The notes under the pieces were generated by a model. The model was not told the DNA's origin. It saw only the letters and a program-made list of their open reading frames with translations, and made no database searches. Shown here one piece after another: positions 18,551 to 28,805 of a DNA stretch of 44,815 nt (positions are counted from its first letter, which is position 1; each line of letters begins with the position of its first letter). The translations under genes were made by a program, and so were the position numbers. The stretch is from Alphaproteobacteria bacterium (GTDB lineage Bacteria; Pseudomonadota; Alphaproteobacteria; UBA9655), in contig JAKFXB010000008.1 of the NCBI GenBank assembly GCA_021731585.1, positions 1-44,815 of the forward strand, in the 5' to 3' direction.

Positions 18551-19411
18551 TTACGTTTTTTTGAATTGATGGCGAAACCATGTTAACTGCCGTTTGGCAT
18601 ATTGACGGGTGTGAATTAAAGTTAATTCAAAAGCATCTTCAAAAGAAATTTCTCCCTTCAAATAAGCTTCAAATTCCTGAAATCCGATGGCTTTTCTTGC
18701 TTGGGAAGAGAGGAAAGATACTCGAAGACGGGAAATTTCATCCAAAACACCCTGTTCTAGCATCTTATGTAAACGCAAGGTAATACGGTCCTCAAGCTCC
18801 TGTTTATTTGGCATGAGAAGACAAGTTTCAAATTCGTGAGCAGAAGGCAACGGTTTTTGCGTTTGCCAAAAACTGAGAGGTTTTCCTGTTCCATAAAAAA
18901 CTTCAAGGCCTCTTTGTGTCCTTTGACGATCTTGAGGAGAAAGACGTCCTGCGAGGAGGGGATCGACTTTCTTAAGCTCGGCATAGTTCTCTTCTTGAGA
19001 GTCTTTCAGTCGCTTTCGAATTTGTGGATCGATGGAGGGAATCGTTGAAATACCGTCTCTTAAGGATTTAAGGTAAAGGCCCGTTCCTCCCACAACGATA
19101 GGGAGCTTATTGTTTTTTAAAGCCGCCTCAATTTCAGACGTTACCAAAGGGAGCCATTTTCCAACGGAGAAGGTTTGGCTGGGATCAAGGAAACCATAAA
19201 GATGGTGGTGCACTTCTTGGCACTCTTGAAGAGAAGGCTGGGCCGTTAGAATTTCAAGGCCGCGATAAACTTGAAGGCTATCTCCATTGATAATGACGCC
19301 GCCTAAGGCTTTGGCTTTTTTGAGGGCAAGATCAGACTTTCCACTTACTGTGGGTCCCCCAATAAGAAGAACTTTACCCAATGCTATACAAAATGCCGAT
19401 AATTGCGGCAC
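18551..19411 (-). CDS. miaA: tRNA dimethylallyltransferase
   Basis: LLIGGPTVSGKSDLALKKA, INGDSLQVYRGLEILTAQPS, VVGGTGLYLKSL, TRQYAKRQLTWFR. Confidence 0.95.
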   Translation of the reverse strand: MPQLSAFCIALGKVLLIGGPTVSGKSDLALKKAKALGGVIINGDSLQVYRGLEILTAQPSLQECQEVHHHLYGFLDPSQTFSVGKWLPLVTSEIEAALKNNKLPIVVGGTGLYLKSLRDGISTIPSIDPQIRKRLKDSQEENYAELKKVDPLLAGRLSPQDRQRTQRGLEVFYGTGKPLSFWQTQKPLPSAHEFETCLLMPNKQELEDRITLRLHKMLEQGVLDEISRLRVSFLSSQARKAIGFQEFEAYLKGEISFEDAFELTLIHTRQYAKRQLTWFRHQFKKT

Positions 19412-20639
19412 TCATACAGCTGGCAATCGTTCCGGCGATAAGGGCTTTGATCCCTAAGGAGATGATTTCTTGCTTTCGCTCAGGAACCATGGTGCCAATA
19501 CCTCCAATCTGAATGCCTATACTGCTCAAATTAGCAAAGCCGGCAAGGGCATAGGTCATAATGATGCCGCTTTTCACACTGAGAACGCCAGCAGGAAGGG
19601 CAGCAAGGCCTACGAAGGCCACAATTTCATTAAGGATTGTTTTCTTTCCTAAAAGGGCACCTGCGGGAATAGCTTCGCTCCAAGGAATTCCGATAAACCA
19701 GGCGAGAGGGGCTAAAATATAACCTAAAAGGAGCTGTAAACTCATAGGCTCTCCATCAATGCTGGGAAGAAGACCAAGAAGAGAATTGGCGATGGCCACA
19801 ATCGCAAGAAAAACAATTAACATAGCTAAGATATTGATATAAAGGCGCATCCCGTCAGAGGTCCCTTGGGTAATAGCTTCCATAGATCCAGAAAATTGAT
19901 AGGGCACTACAAGATGACCAGAGGTATCTTCTCCCACTTGGGGGATAAGAATCCGTGAGATAGTAATCGCTGCAGGGACGCTGATAATAGAGGCCGTGAG
20001 GATGTGAGCAATGGGGTCGGGAATGGTGCCTTCTAAAATCATGGCATAAAGAACCATAATGGAGATAGATGTTGTCGCCATACCTGCAGTCATCACGGTG
20101 AAAAGCTCGCTTCGAGTGAATTTTCCAAGATAAGGTCTGACAAGAAGAGGGGCTTCCGTTTGTCCTAAAAAGATTTTGGCCGCCGCACAAACTCCAAGGG
20201 CGCCCCCAATTCCAAGACCTTTTTGAAAGACACCTGAAAAAAGCTTCACAATGAAAGGCAAAATACGCCAATGGAATAAAAGCATAGCAAGGGCACTAAT
20301 GACAATAACCATGGGTAACGCTTGGAAAGCGAAGATAAAACTGTTGGACCCTTCCTTTGCAGAGTAGGGTGTGTCGCCGCCCCCTAAATAGCCAAAAACA
20401 AAGCTTGTGCCAGCAACAGTGGCATCCTTAAGTGCCATAACGCCTTCACCAATCCAGAGGAAACCTGAACGTACAAATCCAAATTTTGTAACAACAACGG
20501 CGAGAAGGATTTGAATGGCAAGTCCCAAGAAGACACTTTTAAAATTGACTTGTTTTCTATTTTCGCTAAAAACCCAGGCTAGGAAAATGAATAATACTAA
20601 ACCCGCACCTGCTTGAAAAACGAGTTCTATATTTGCCAT
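19374..20639 (-). CDS. nupC: Concentrative nucleoside transporter (NupC family)
   Basis: LGQTEAPLLVRPYL, MTAGMATTSISIMVLYAMIL, LAGFANLSSIGIQIGGIGTMVPERK. Start placed at MANIELVFQ. Confidence 0.92.
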   Translation of the reverse strand: MANIELVFQAGAGLVLFIFLAWVFSENRKQVNFKSVFLGLAIQILLAVVVTKFGFVRSGFLWIGEGVMALKDATVAGTSFVFGYLGGGDTPYSAKEGSNSFIFAFQALPMVIVISALAMLLFHWRILPFIVKLFSGVFQKGLGIGGALGVCAAAKIFLGQTEAPLLVRPYLGKFTRSELFTVMTAGMATTSISIMVLYAMILEGTIPDPIAHILTASIISVPAAITISRILIPQVGEDTSGHLVVPYQFSGSMEAITQGTSDGMRLYINILAMLIVFLAIVAIANSLLGLLPSIDGEPMSLQLLLGYILAPLAWFIGIPWSEAIPAGALLGKKTILNEIVAFVGLAALPAGVLSVKSGIIMTYALAGFANLSSIGIQIGGIGTMVPERKQEIISLGIKALIAGTIASCMSAAIIGILYSIG

Positions 20640-20775
20640 GTGTTCCTCCTCAACCTGTGTTACAACCAAAATAAATTGTGTATGATTAATTTCATAAAAC
20701 AAGTTGGTTAAAGACGCCAGAAGAATTATCATAATTAATGAACTTTTTTCTTAACGTTAACGAGTAGGCCTGCTT

Positions 20776-22140
20776 ATGACTGAATTGAGTCTTGTCTTAG
20801 TAATTCTTATAGGATCTCTCCTCCTTGGGCTCTCCCTATTTATATATTTTCAAAAGAAAATTTCATGCCTCAATGAAGAAAAAATCCTTTATCAGGAAAG
20901 AGCTAACCGTCTTCCCAATCTTGAAGAGCTTTTGATTCGGAAAGATGAGGAACTCCGGATGCTAGGAGAGAAAAATGCGGAGTTACGAATAGAGCTTCAA
21001 CGCACAGAAAAAGAAAATAAAGATAAATTAAGTCTTTTGGAAAATATTCAAAAGCAGTGGGAAGATAAATTAAAAGTGATATCTTCTGAAGCGCTTTCTT
21101 TAACGAACAAATCTTTTTTAGAGTTGGCTACAGCGACCCTCGAAAAATTTCAAGAATCCTCTAAAGTCGATCTTTCCAGCCGACAAAAAGCGATTGCAGA
21201 CCTTGTAAAACCGATGGCCGAATCCCTTCAAACCGTTGATAAAAAAATAGTTGAGCTTGAGAAATCAAGGATGAGCGCTTATGCGGTTCTGAAGCATCAG
21301 GTGAGTGAGCTTTTGGTGAGCCAAAATCAACTTAAATCTGAAACCTCAAATTTGGTCAATGCCTTAAAAACGCCTTCTGTAAGGGGACGATGGGGGGAAA
21401 TGCAGTTAAGACGCGTTGTTGAGATGGCAGGCATGCTGAATTACTGTGACTTTGAAGAACAAGTCACCTCTTCAGAAAATGATGGGAGACTCAGGCCCGA
21501 TCTTATTATTAATCTTCCTGGTAACAAAAAAATTATTGTGGATGCAAAAGCACCTTTAGCAGCCTATCTTGAAGCCTTAGAAACCAAAGATGAGGATGTG
21601 CGCAAAGAGAAACTAAAAGATCACGCGCGTCAAGTGCGGGCCCATATCAGAGCTCTTGCCAAACGGTCCTATTATGAACAATTTCAACCCACCCCTGACT
21701 TCGTAGTTTTATTTTTGCCCGGAGAAACTTTTTTTAGTGCCGCCTTAGAACAAGATCCCAGCCTTATTGAAGCTGGTGTTGAGGAGCGTATTATCCTTGC
21801 AACCCCCACAACCCTTATCGCCCTTTTAAGAGCGGTAGCCTATGGCTGGCGTCACGAACAACTTGCTGAAAATGCCAAGGAAATCAGTGATCTTGGCCGC
21901 GAGCTTTATAAACGTCTTTCAGATATGTCCGATCATTTTGCGCGTTTGGGGAAGAGTTTAGGGGGCGCTGTTCAATCCTATAATCAAGCGGTAGGAAGCC
22001 TTGAACATCGCGTACTTTCAAGCGCACGAAAATTTAAAGGACTGGGGTCAACGTCACAAGCTGCTGACATTACCGATCTTGAACCCCTTGACCAAACGCC
22101 CAGAGAACTGCAATCTCTTGAATTGAAAAAAGTGGGGTAA
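20776..22140 (+). CDS. rmuC: DNA recombination protein RmuC
   Basis: TM plus coiled-coil N-terminus, then VRGRWGEMQLRRVVEMAGM and IIVDAKAPLAAYLEA. Confidence 0.94.
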   Translation: MTELSLVLVILIGSLLLGLSLFIYFQKKISCLNEEKILYQERANRLPNLEELLIRKDEELRMLGEKNAELRIELQRTEKENKDKLSLLENIQKQWEDKLKVISSEALSLTNKSFLELATATLEKFQESSKVDLSSRQKAIADLVKPMAESLQTVDKKIVELEKSRMSAYAVLKHQVSELLVSQNQLKSETSNLVNALKTPSVRGRWGEMQLRRVVEMAGMLNYCDFEEQVTSSENDGRLRPDLIINLPGNKKIIVDAKAPLAAYLEALETKDEDVRKEKLKDHARQVRAHIRALAKRSYYEQFQPTPDFVVLFLPGETFFSAALEQDPSLIEAGVEERIILATPTTLIALLRAVAYGWRHEQLAENAKEISDLGRELYKRLSDMSDHFARLGKSLGGAVQSYNQAVGSLEHRVLSSARKFKGLGSTSQAADITDLEPLDQTPRELQSLELKKVG

Positions 22141-22142
22141 CC

Positions 22143-23438
22143 ATGAGATACGTTTTCTTTATTGGATTTTTTTTTCTGACGCCTTCAGCAAAAGCAGTGG
22201 TTCAAGATGTCTCCCAATCAACACAACTTGAGGTGAATGTTACCTTATATCCTCAGGATATGGCATTGATTAAAGAAAGGAGAACGGCGTGGCTTACGGC
22301 AGGTTCTAATAAACTTTTAATCAAGGACGTCCCCGCAGCCGTTCTTATGAATAGCTTTCTTTTTCAACTTATTCCTCCTTCCTCCTCGATCAAAGTTCTA
22401 GAATATAATTATCAAAGTCCTGATATTACCCGGGAGAAATTGCTTGAGCATTCCATTGGAGAAGCCATTAATATCCTTCCTCTCTCCTCCCGCCCTATAC
22501 CCGTTACAGGAACCCTTCTCTCCCTTGATGGGGAAGATGCGATTGTTAACTCTCAAGGGACAATTTTTTCAGTTAATAAAAATCGCATAGCCTACCCTCA
22601 TCTCCCATATACTTTGGTTTCCGAACCTATGATTACTCTGAAGCTTTTGAATTCTAAGGCCGGGGAATATCAATTCGATATGGGCTATCTAGCAAAAGGT
22701 TTTTCTTGGTATGCAGGGTACACAATTATTGTGGGAGTTGAGGGAGCACACCTTGACTTAAACAGCTGGATTGTGATCCATAACAATAGCCGTATGGATA
22801 TTAAAAAAGGGCACTTTCGTATAGCTCAGCAAAAGGGCTTTTTTTATGATGTGGAACGCCCCACCAGTCTCCCCGACAAGTCGGTTAAGAATCTTATGTG
22901 GTTTTCAGCTGCAAACCTTACGCCTGTTCGAAGTTACAGGATTTATCCGAAGAATGATATTACAGTGAATGAAGAAGGTCTGGTGATGAAGCCTAAGGCT
23001 GAAACGTGGCTATCTGTCAAAAATACAAAGGCTCAAGGTCTTGGTGTTGTTTTTCCAGAAGGCAACATGCAAGTCTTTCAGCGCAATGAGGATGGATCTC
23101 TTTTGTATATTGGCGAGAATAAGTCACCCCTTACCCCTATTGATCAATCTTTAAGTATAAGGGTGGGCAGTACAAAAGAGATCACGACTGAAATGCGCCA
23201 AACAGACTATCGGAAGTTGGGCAGTAATGTGGTAGAATCGGGATATCGGTTAGATTTAAAGAATACAACGGATACAGCTAAACAAGTCACCGTTTTCCAA
23301 GACGTTTTGGGAGAGTGGGTGATTTTAAGAGAAACCCACCCTCATGAAGAGGAAGATAAAAGAATTACCTGGACGATAAATATTCCTCCTCAAGATGAGG
23401 TGAGCTTGCGTTACCGCATTCGTATGAATGTGAAATAA
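22143..23438 (+). CDS. DUF4139-like secreted protein
   Basis: Signal peptide; VNVTLYPQDMALIKERRTAWLTAGSNKLLIKDVPAAVLMNSF; C-terminal IPPQDEVSLRYRIRM. Confidence 0.65.
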   Translation: MRYVFFIGFFFLTPSAKAVVQDVSQSTQLEVNVTLYPQDMALIKERRTAWLTAGSNKLLIKDVPAAVLMNSFLFQLIPPSSSIKVLEYNYQSPDITREKLLEHSIGEAINILPLSSRPIPVTGTLLSLDGEDAIVNSQGTIFSVNKNRIAYPHLPYTLVSEPMITLKLLNSKAGEYQFDMGYLAKGFSWYAGYTIIVGVEGAHLDLNSWIVIHNNSRMDIKKGHFRIAQQKGFFYDVERPTSLPDKSVKNLMWFSAANLTPVRSYRIYPKNDITVNEEGLVMKPKAETWLSVKNTKAQGLGVVFPEGNMQVFQRNEDGSLLYIGENKSPLTPIDQSLSIRVGSTKEITTEMRQTDYRKLGSNVVESGYRLDLKNTTDTAKQVTVFQDVLGEWVILRETHPHEEEDKRITWTINIPPQDEVSLRYRIRMNVK

Positions 23439-23446
23439 GGACGGGT

Positions 23447-23785
23447 ATGACTAAAATAATAAAGGCTCTCCTCAATTCCCTCAATGGACTGATTTTAACC
23501 TGGAAAAGCGAATGGGCCTTTCGTTTAGAAGTTATTGTCTCAGTTCTTATAGCGCCTCTTGTTGTATTTTCTCCAGCCGACAGGACGTCTAAAATGTTTG
23601 TTCTTTTTTCTTTTGCGCTTGTTCTCATTACAGAATTACTCAATACATCCCTTGAGAAAGCAAATGATGCACGAACCCAGCAGCAGGAACTCTTGATCAA
23701 ATTTTCAAAGGATGCCGCCTCTTCAGCTGTGCTCATAGCCCTTTGTTTAGCAGGTGCATCTCTATTGAATTTGTTCGTTTTTTGA
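23447..23785 (+). CDS. dgkA: Diacylglycerol kinase, prokaryotic type
   Basis: Small 3-TM protein; ITELLNTSLEKANDA...KFSKDAASSAVLIAL. Confidence 0.88.
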   Translation: MTKIIKALLNSLNGLILTWKSEWAFRLEVIVSVLIAPLVVFSPADRTSKMFVLFSFALVLITELLNTSLEKANDARTQQQELLIKFSKDAASSAVLIALCLAGASLLNLFVF

Positions 23786-25012
23786 CGCAAGGGCGTGATA
23801 AGGAAGTGCAATTGTTTTCTCATCAACCTGATAACATCGGTCCCCTGCATATATAATTACGCCATAATCAATGTTTAATTTTGGATAGACCTCTCGAAAA
23901 GTATGAAGGCCACGCGCATCACTTTTGCTAACATAACTGCTTGCTTTAATTTCTATGGGAATCATACGATTATCCCGTTCAAGGATAAGGTCGACTTCAG
24001 CCCCGCTTTTTGTGCGCCAATGGTAGAAATTGGGCATAAGGGAGCCGCTCCCAGCTATGGCCATAATTTGTTGTATGATGTAGCTTTCAAACAGAGCGCC
24101 AAAATGAGGAGAACTGCCAACGGTTTCAGGGGAAGAAAGCTTCAACAAAAGGGAGGCTATACCCGTATCAGCCATATATCCTTTCCTTTTTTTCGAAAGG
24201 CGCTTCAGGGTATTTCCATGATAGGGGGGGACCTCGATCCATTGATAAGAGGCATTAAAGAGAGAGATCCAGCGCCGCGCAGTTGTGTGCGTAAGCCCAA
24301 TATCGCGCCCGAGTTGCGATTCATTGATTTCTTGTGCAGTGATGGCAGCGAGAAGACCCATAAAACGTTTAAAGTCCCCTATATCATGGACATTTTCTAG
24401 AAGTCGAATGTCACGCTCGGTATAGGTATCAATGTAAGATTGTAAAGCACCTTGCATATGCTTTGAAGGAATAGAAAGTAGCCCCGGAAAGCCCCCTTGC
24501 CATAAAACTTGCCATAACCTAACGTCAGGAATGACGGATTTGCATACTTGCGGAAGGGTTGCAGGGCTCTGGAGAAGAGCTGGCAGCCAATGTTGATCAG
24601 GATATTCAAATCTTTCATGAAGTGTCATGGGATGAAGGGTTAAAATAGAGACTCTTCCCGCCATGGTTTCAGATAAATTTTTCAAAACCGCAAAATTTTG
24701 AGAACCCGTGAGAAAGAACTGTCCCGTTTGAGGTTTTGTATCCACATATCTTTTTATAGCAGAGAGAAGTTCAGGGACATATTGAACTTCATCCAGAATG
24801 ATGGGTCCCTCTACTTGCTTTAAAAATAAGTCTGGGTCTTTTCGAACTTCAAAGGGATCTAGATATGCATCAAATGTAAAAGAAGGAAGCTTTGGGTATA
24901 CATTTTTTAGCAGAGTAGATTTTCCAACTTGCCGGGCGCCCAGGAGAAGGACAACCTTAGAAAAGGTGCCATATTCGCGCAGTTTCTCTTCAATATGACG
25001 TTTAAGATACAT
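23762..25012 (-). CDS. AAA-family ATPase with C-terminal DUF4143 (PD-(D/E)XK-like) domain
   Basis: Walker A LLGARQVGKSTLLKN, Walker B GPIILDEVQYVPELL, TGSQNFAVL, AEVDLILERDNRMIPIEIKAS. Start MYLKRHIEEK at 25012. Confidence 0.92.
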   Translation of the reverse strand: MYLKRHIEEKLREYGTFSKVVLLLGARQVGKSTLLKNVYPKLPSFTFDAYLDPFEVRKDPDLFLKQVEGPIILDEVQYVPELLSAIKRYVDTKPQTGQFFLTGSQNFAVLKNLSETMAGRVSILTLHPMTLHERFEYPDQHWLPALLQSPATLPQVCKSVIPDVRLWQVLWQGGFPGLLSIPSKHMQGALQSYIDTYTERDIRLLENVHDIGDFKRFMGLLAAITAQEINESQLGRDIGLTHTTARRWISLFNASYQWIEVPPYHGNTLKRLSKKRKGYMADTGIASLLLKLSSPETVGSSPHFGALFESYIIQQIMAIAGSGSLMPNFYHWRTKSGAEVDLILERDNRMIPIEIKASSYVSKSDARGLHTFREVYPKLNIDYGVIIYAGDRCYQVDEKTIALPYHALASKNEQIQ

Positions 25013-25017
25013 AAAAG

Positions 25018-25054
25018 CCTTCCAATTTGAATTTAATATATTCAAATTGGAAGG
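25018..25054 (-). promoter_or_regulatory. Perfect 15-bp inverted repeat (7-bp spacer) overlapping the ATPase -10 box and SD
   Basis: CCTTCCAATTTGAAT-TTAATAT-ATTCAAATTGGAAGG on + strand; arms are exact reverse complements. Confidence 0.85.
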
Positions 25055-25063
25055 TAATTTCAA
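25035..25063 (-). promoter_or_regulatory. Sigma70-like promoter for the DUF4143 ATPase
   Basis: Minus strand TTGAAA - 17 bp - TATATT. Confidence 0.6.
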
Positions 25064-25104
25064 GTGGACTTCCCGCCACTCAAAAAATATGCAAAAAGGA
25101 ACGG

Positions 25105-25362
25105 ATGGAAAATTTATCAATTTATAGAAAGCGCCTGCTCTATCAAAGTCAACATCGGGGGATGCGGGAGATGGACTTTTTATTAGGTGAATTTGGAAAA
25201 AAGGCTCTATCGATGGACAGGGCCGATTTAGAGGCTTTTGAATTTCTTCTTTCCTTCCCGGACCAAACCCTTTATGTCTTATTTTTTGATAATGGCCCTC
25301 TACCTTTGGGAGTCTCAGAATCTCTTGTGCATGAGCTAGATAACTTTAAAAAAACATTATGA
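25105..25362 (+). CDS. sdhE: FAD assembly factor SdhE (succinate dehydrogenase assembly factor 2)
   Basis: RKRLLYQSQHRGMREMDFLLGEFGKKAL...LEAFEFLLSFPDQTLY; ATGA overlap with mfd. Confidence 0.92.
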   Translation: MENLSIYRKRLLYQSQHRGMREMDFLLGEFGKKALSMDRADLEAFEFLLSFPDQTLYVLFFDNGPLPLGVSESLVHELDNFKKTL

Positions 25363-28300
25363 ATTTTCTTCCTCCCTTTCAAGCGCCAGCCCTTTTAACT
25401 CACGTTTTGGATGGGTATGACACCCTTCTTTTAGCCCAACTTTCCCAAAAGCAGAAAAAGCTTGTTTTTATTGCCCGAGATGAAGGACGGGCTTTGCGCC
25501 TCCGTAATCAGCTAACTTTCTTTAGTCCAAAAAAGAAAGTTCTCTTTTTCCCCGGCTGGGATTGTTTGCCCTATGATCGAAGCTCACCTCATCCGGATAT
25601 CCAAGCTCAGCGTCTTGATACTTTAACAACCTTAAGTGCCAACAGTGAAAGCTACCTTCTCATCACATCCATACAAGCTTTGTTGCAAAGGGTCCCCCCA
25701 AAGGAGGCTTTTCACGGAAGATTATGGAATTTAAAGGCAGGTCAAGAAGTTGACCACGCTATCTTTCTAGATTTTCTGCAAAAAAATGGGTATGTGCGCC
25801 GTGAGAGCGTTAGAGAGTGGGGAGAGTATGCCATTCGGGGTGGTCTTCTGGATCTATTTCCTCCCGGATATTCTCTGCCGTTTCGTCTCGATTTTTTTGG
25901 ATCAACCCTGGAAAGCTTACGTACCTTTGATCCCCTTTCACAAATCAGCACAGGAAAAGCAGAAAATTTGGTTCTCAAACCCATGGGGGAAATTAGTTTA
26001 ACCCAAGAAACAATTGAACGCTTTCGCAAAGGCTATCGTGCGGCCTTTGGCTCCGCTGAATCAACAGATCCTCTTTATACAGCTATTTCTGAAGGCCGGG
26101 CCTATGCGGGGTATGAACACTGGCTGTCCTTATTTTATGAGCACTTATCTTCCTTGTTGGATTATGTTTCGGGAGCCTTTTTTTGCCTTGATGATCATGT
26201 TGAAGATGCAGGGAATGTCTTCCTTGAACAGGTCAAAGATCATTATCAGACGCGCCTTCAGTTTGAATCTTTGGAAAAGCAGGGAATTCCTTATCATCCT
26301 CTTCCTCCTGAGGCCTTATATGACTTAAAAGATTCCTGGAAAAAAGCCCTCCCTGCTTCCCAAAAAATAATTTTTACCCCCTTCGATCATCCCGATTTTA
26401 AGGGAAATGTAGTGAGTGCTGCGGGGAAAAAGGCACCCTCTTTTGCAGGAATGAGAACATCAACCGAAAATATGTACACCTCTGTTGTGGAAGCTTTACA
26501 AATCTATCAAAAAGAAGGAAAGCAGATTCTATTGATGGCGGTGACCCATGGATCAGCTGAGCGATTGTCTCACATTCTCGAGGAACATGCTTTCGAGCCC
26601 TTTAGACGGATTGAGGATTTTTCTGAGGTTTTCAAAAATCCCACCCCTGCCCTTGCTGTGCTTGAAATGGATAAGGGTTTTGAGATTCCTGACCTTCTTG
26701 TGCTCACGGAAGAAGATATTTTGGGCGAGAGGATGGGTCACCCTCATAAACAGAAAAAGCGCAGTGATCTCTTTATCTTAGAAGCCTCCAGCCTTCAAAT
26801 TGATGACCTTGTGGTCCATGTGGAGCATGGAATTGGTCGCTACAAGGGGCTTCAAACCCTCAAGGTGGGGGACGCCCCCCATGATTGTCTTGAGATCATG
26901 TATGAGGGTGGTGATAAACTTTTTGTTCCTGTAGAAAATATCGAGGTCATCTCCCGCTATGGAGGCTCCGATGCCATCGCTTCTTTGGATAAGTTGGGGG
27001 GTGTGGCTTGGCAAGCCCGGAAGGCGCGGGTCAAAAAGCGGCTCAAGGAAGTTGCGGATTATCTTTTAAAGATTGCAGCAACCCGCTACCTCCAAAAGGG
27101 AGATATTCTCCAAAAGACGGAAGGATTTTACGAGGAATTTGTGGCACGTTTTCCATATCCTGAAACCGATGATCAACTTATTGCTATTGAAGATGTCCTC
27201 AATGACTTTACTGTGGGAAGACCAATGGACCGCCTTATTTGTGGCGACGTCGGTTTTGGAAAAACCGAAGTTGCGCTCAGGGCTGCTTTTGTAGCCGCTT
27301 CAAACGAAAAACAAGTGGCTGTCATTGTTCCCACAACTCTTCTTGCCCGCCAGCATTATCAGTCCTTTGTGTCCCGATTTAGGGATACGGGCTTAAAAGT
27401 GGCTCAGCTCTCCCGCCTCGTCAAACCAAAGGAATCCCGTTTGCTCCGAGAGCAACTCAAGACGGGAGACGTCCAAATCATCATTGGAACCCACGCTCTT
27501 TTATCAAAATCGATCGAATTTCATGATTTAGGACTCCTCATCGTTGACGAAGAGCAACATTTTGGTGTGTCACAAAAGGAAAGACTCAAGAACTTTAAAG
27601 CTAACGTCCACGTCTTAACCTTAACGGCAACGCCTATCCCACGAACTCTCCAAATGGCTCTTTCGGGAGTGAGGGAAATGAGTTTGATCACAACCCCCCC
27701 TTTGGACCGGATGGCGGTGCGCACCTTTGTGTTGCCTTTTGACGCGATGGTGCTCAGGGAAGCCCTTTTGCGTGAACAATTCCGCGGCGGCCAAAGTTTT
27801 TACGTGTGCCCCCGCATTTCTGACATCGATAAGATGGCCGAGCGGCTGCGTGAATTTGTGCCGGAAGTTAAATTTGCCATTGCCCATGGTCAAATGTCTC
27901 CTACGGTTCTTGAAAGCGTTATGACTGATTTTTACGACGGTGCCTTTGACGTGCTTTTAAGTACTAACATCATTGAATCAGGAATTGATGTGACAAGAGC
28001 CAATACGATGATTATTCATAGGGCCGATCTCTTTGGTCTCTCGCAACTCTACCAATTACGCGGCCGGATTGGGCGCGGAAAGGTAAGAGGCTATGCATAT
28101 CTGACTTATCCCGCAGCGCGGGTTCTCTCTCTTGAGGCCCAAAAACGTTTAGAAGTTATTCAATCCCTAGATACTTTAGGTGCGGGATTTACGTTAGCCA
28201 GCCACGATATGGATATTCGCGGTGCTGGAAACCTGGTGGGAGAAGAACAATCCGGCCATATCCGAGAAGTAGGCATTGAGCTTTATCAACATATGCTTGA

Positions 28301-28805
28301 AGAAGCAATTGCGGCCTTAAAGGCCGAAAAGGAAGGAGAAACCTTTGTCTCTGCTGACTGGACACCTCAAATAAGTGTGGGGCTTTCGGTCATGATTCCC
28401 GAAATCTATGTGGCTGATTTGGGGCTTCGCCTCAGTTTATACAAGCGTCTAAGTGCCTTAAGTACACGGGAAGAGATTGATCAGTTTGCCATTGAATTAG
28501 TGGATCGATTTGGCTCCTTGCCCGAGGAGGTCAAAAATCTTCTCGAAGTGATCTACTTAAAATCCCTCTCACGCCAAGCCAATATTGAAAAAATTGAAAG
28601 CGGCCCCAAGGGAATTCTCGTAAGCTTTCATCAAAACATTTTCAAAAACCCTGCCCTGCTCATTGAACATATAGCCCATCAAAAAGGGACGGCCAAAATT
28701 AGGCCAGATCAAAAAATCGTCTACATACGCTCCCTTGACACAGCAGCAGCACGCCTTACGGGCACACGCAAAATCTTAGAAGAGCTGGTTTCTCTTGCTC
28801 AGTAA
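25359..28805 (+). CDS. mfd: Transcription-repair coupling factor
   Basis: HGIGRYKGLQTL, FPYPETDDQLIAIEDVLND, LICGDVGFGKTEVALRAAF, DEEQHFGVSQKERLK, STNIIESGIDVTRANTMIIHRAD. Confidence 0.98.
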   Translation: MNFLPPFQAPALLTHVLDGYDTLLLAQLSQKQKKLVFIARDEGRALRLRNQLTFFSPKKKVLFFPGWDCLPYDRSSPHPDIQAQRLDTLTTLSANSESYLLITSIQALLQRVPPKEAFHGRLWNLKAGQEVDHAIFLDFLQKNGYVRRESVREWGEYAIRGGLLDLFPPGYSLPFRLDFFGSTLESLRTFDPLSQISTGKAENLVLKPMGEISLTQETIERFRKGYRAAFGSAESTDPLYTAISEGRAYAGYEHWLSLFYEHLSSLLDYVSGAFFCLDDHVEDAGNVFLEQVKDHYQTRLQFESLEKQGIPYHPLPPEALYDLKDSWKKALPASQKIIFTPFDHPDFKGNVVSAAGKKAPSFAGMRTSTENMYTSVVEALQIYQKEGKQILLMAVTHGSAERLSHILEEHAFEPFRRIEDFSEVFKNPTPALAVLEMDKGFEIPDLLVLTEEDILGERMGHPHKQKKRSDLFILEASSLQIDDLVVHVEHGIGRYKGLQTLKVGDAPHDCLEIMYEGGDKLFVPVENIEVISRYGGSDAIASLDKLGGVAWQARKARVKKRLKEVADYLLKIAATRYLQKGDILQKTEGFYEEFVARFPYPETDDQLIAIEDVLNDFTVGRPMDRLICGDVGFGKTEVALRAAFVAASNEKQVAVIVPTTLLARQHYQSFVSRFRDTGLKVAQLSRLVKPKESRLLREQLKTGDVQIIIGTHALLSKSIEFHDLGLLIVDEEQHFGVSQKERLKNFKANVHVLTLTATPIPRTLQMALSGVREMSLITTPPLDRMAVRTFVLPFDAMVLREALLREQFRGGQSFYVCPRISDIDKMAERLREFVPEVKFAIAHGQMSPTVLESVMTDFYDGAFDVLLSTNIIESGIDVTRANTMIIHRADLFGLSQLYQLRGRIGRGKVRGYAYLTYPAARVLSLEAQKRLEVIQSLDTLGAGFTLASHDMDIRGAGNLVGEEQSGHIREVGIELYQHMLEEAIAALKAEKEGETFVSADWTPQISVGLSVMIPEIYVADLGLRLSLYKRLSALSTREEIDQFAIELVDRFGSLPEEVKNLLEVIYLKSLSRQANIEKIESGPKGILVSFHQNIFKNPALLIEHIAHQKGTAKIRPDQKIVYIRSLDTAAARLTGTRKILEELVSLAQ

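Noticed and set aside
19855-20271. 138-aa minus ORF in nupC
   Set aside because: Alternative frame of nupC; rich in Cys, Ser, His and Tyr, typical of an out-of-frame reading of a membrane gene.
20752-20761. TTAACGTTAA palindrome upstream of rmuC
   Set aside because: Ten-bp AT-rich palindrome expected by chance; no further support.
25742-28000. Several long ORFs overlapping mfd on both strands (25742-26029, 26014-26328, 26778-27014, 27621-27893)
   Set aside because: mfd is intact and conserved across the whole span; these are shadow frames with atypical composition.
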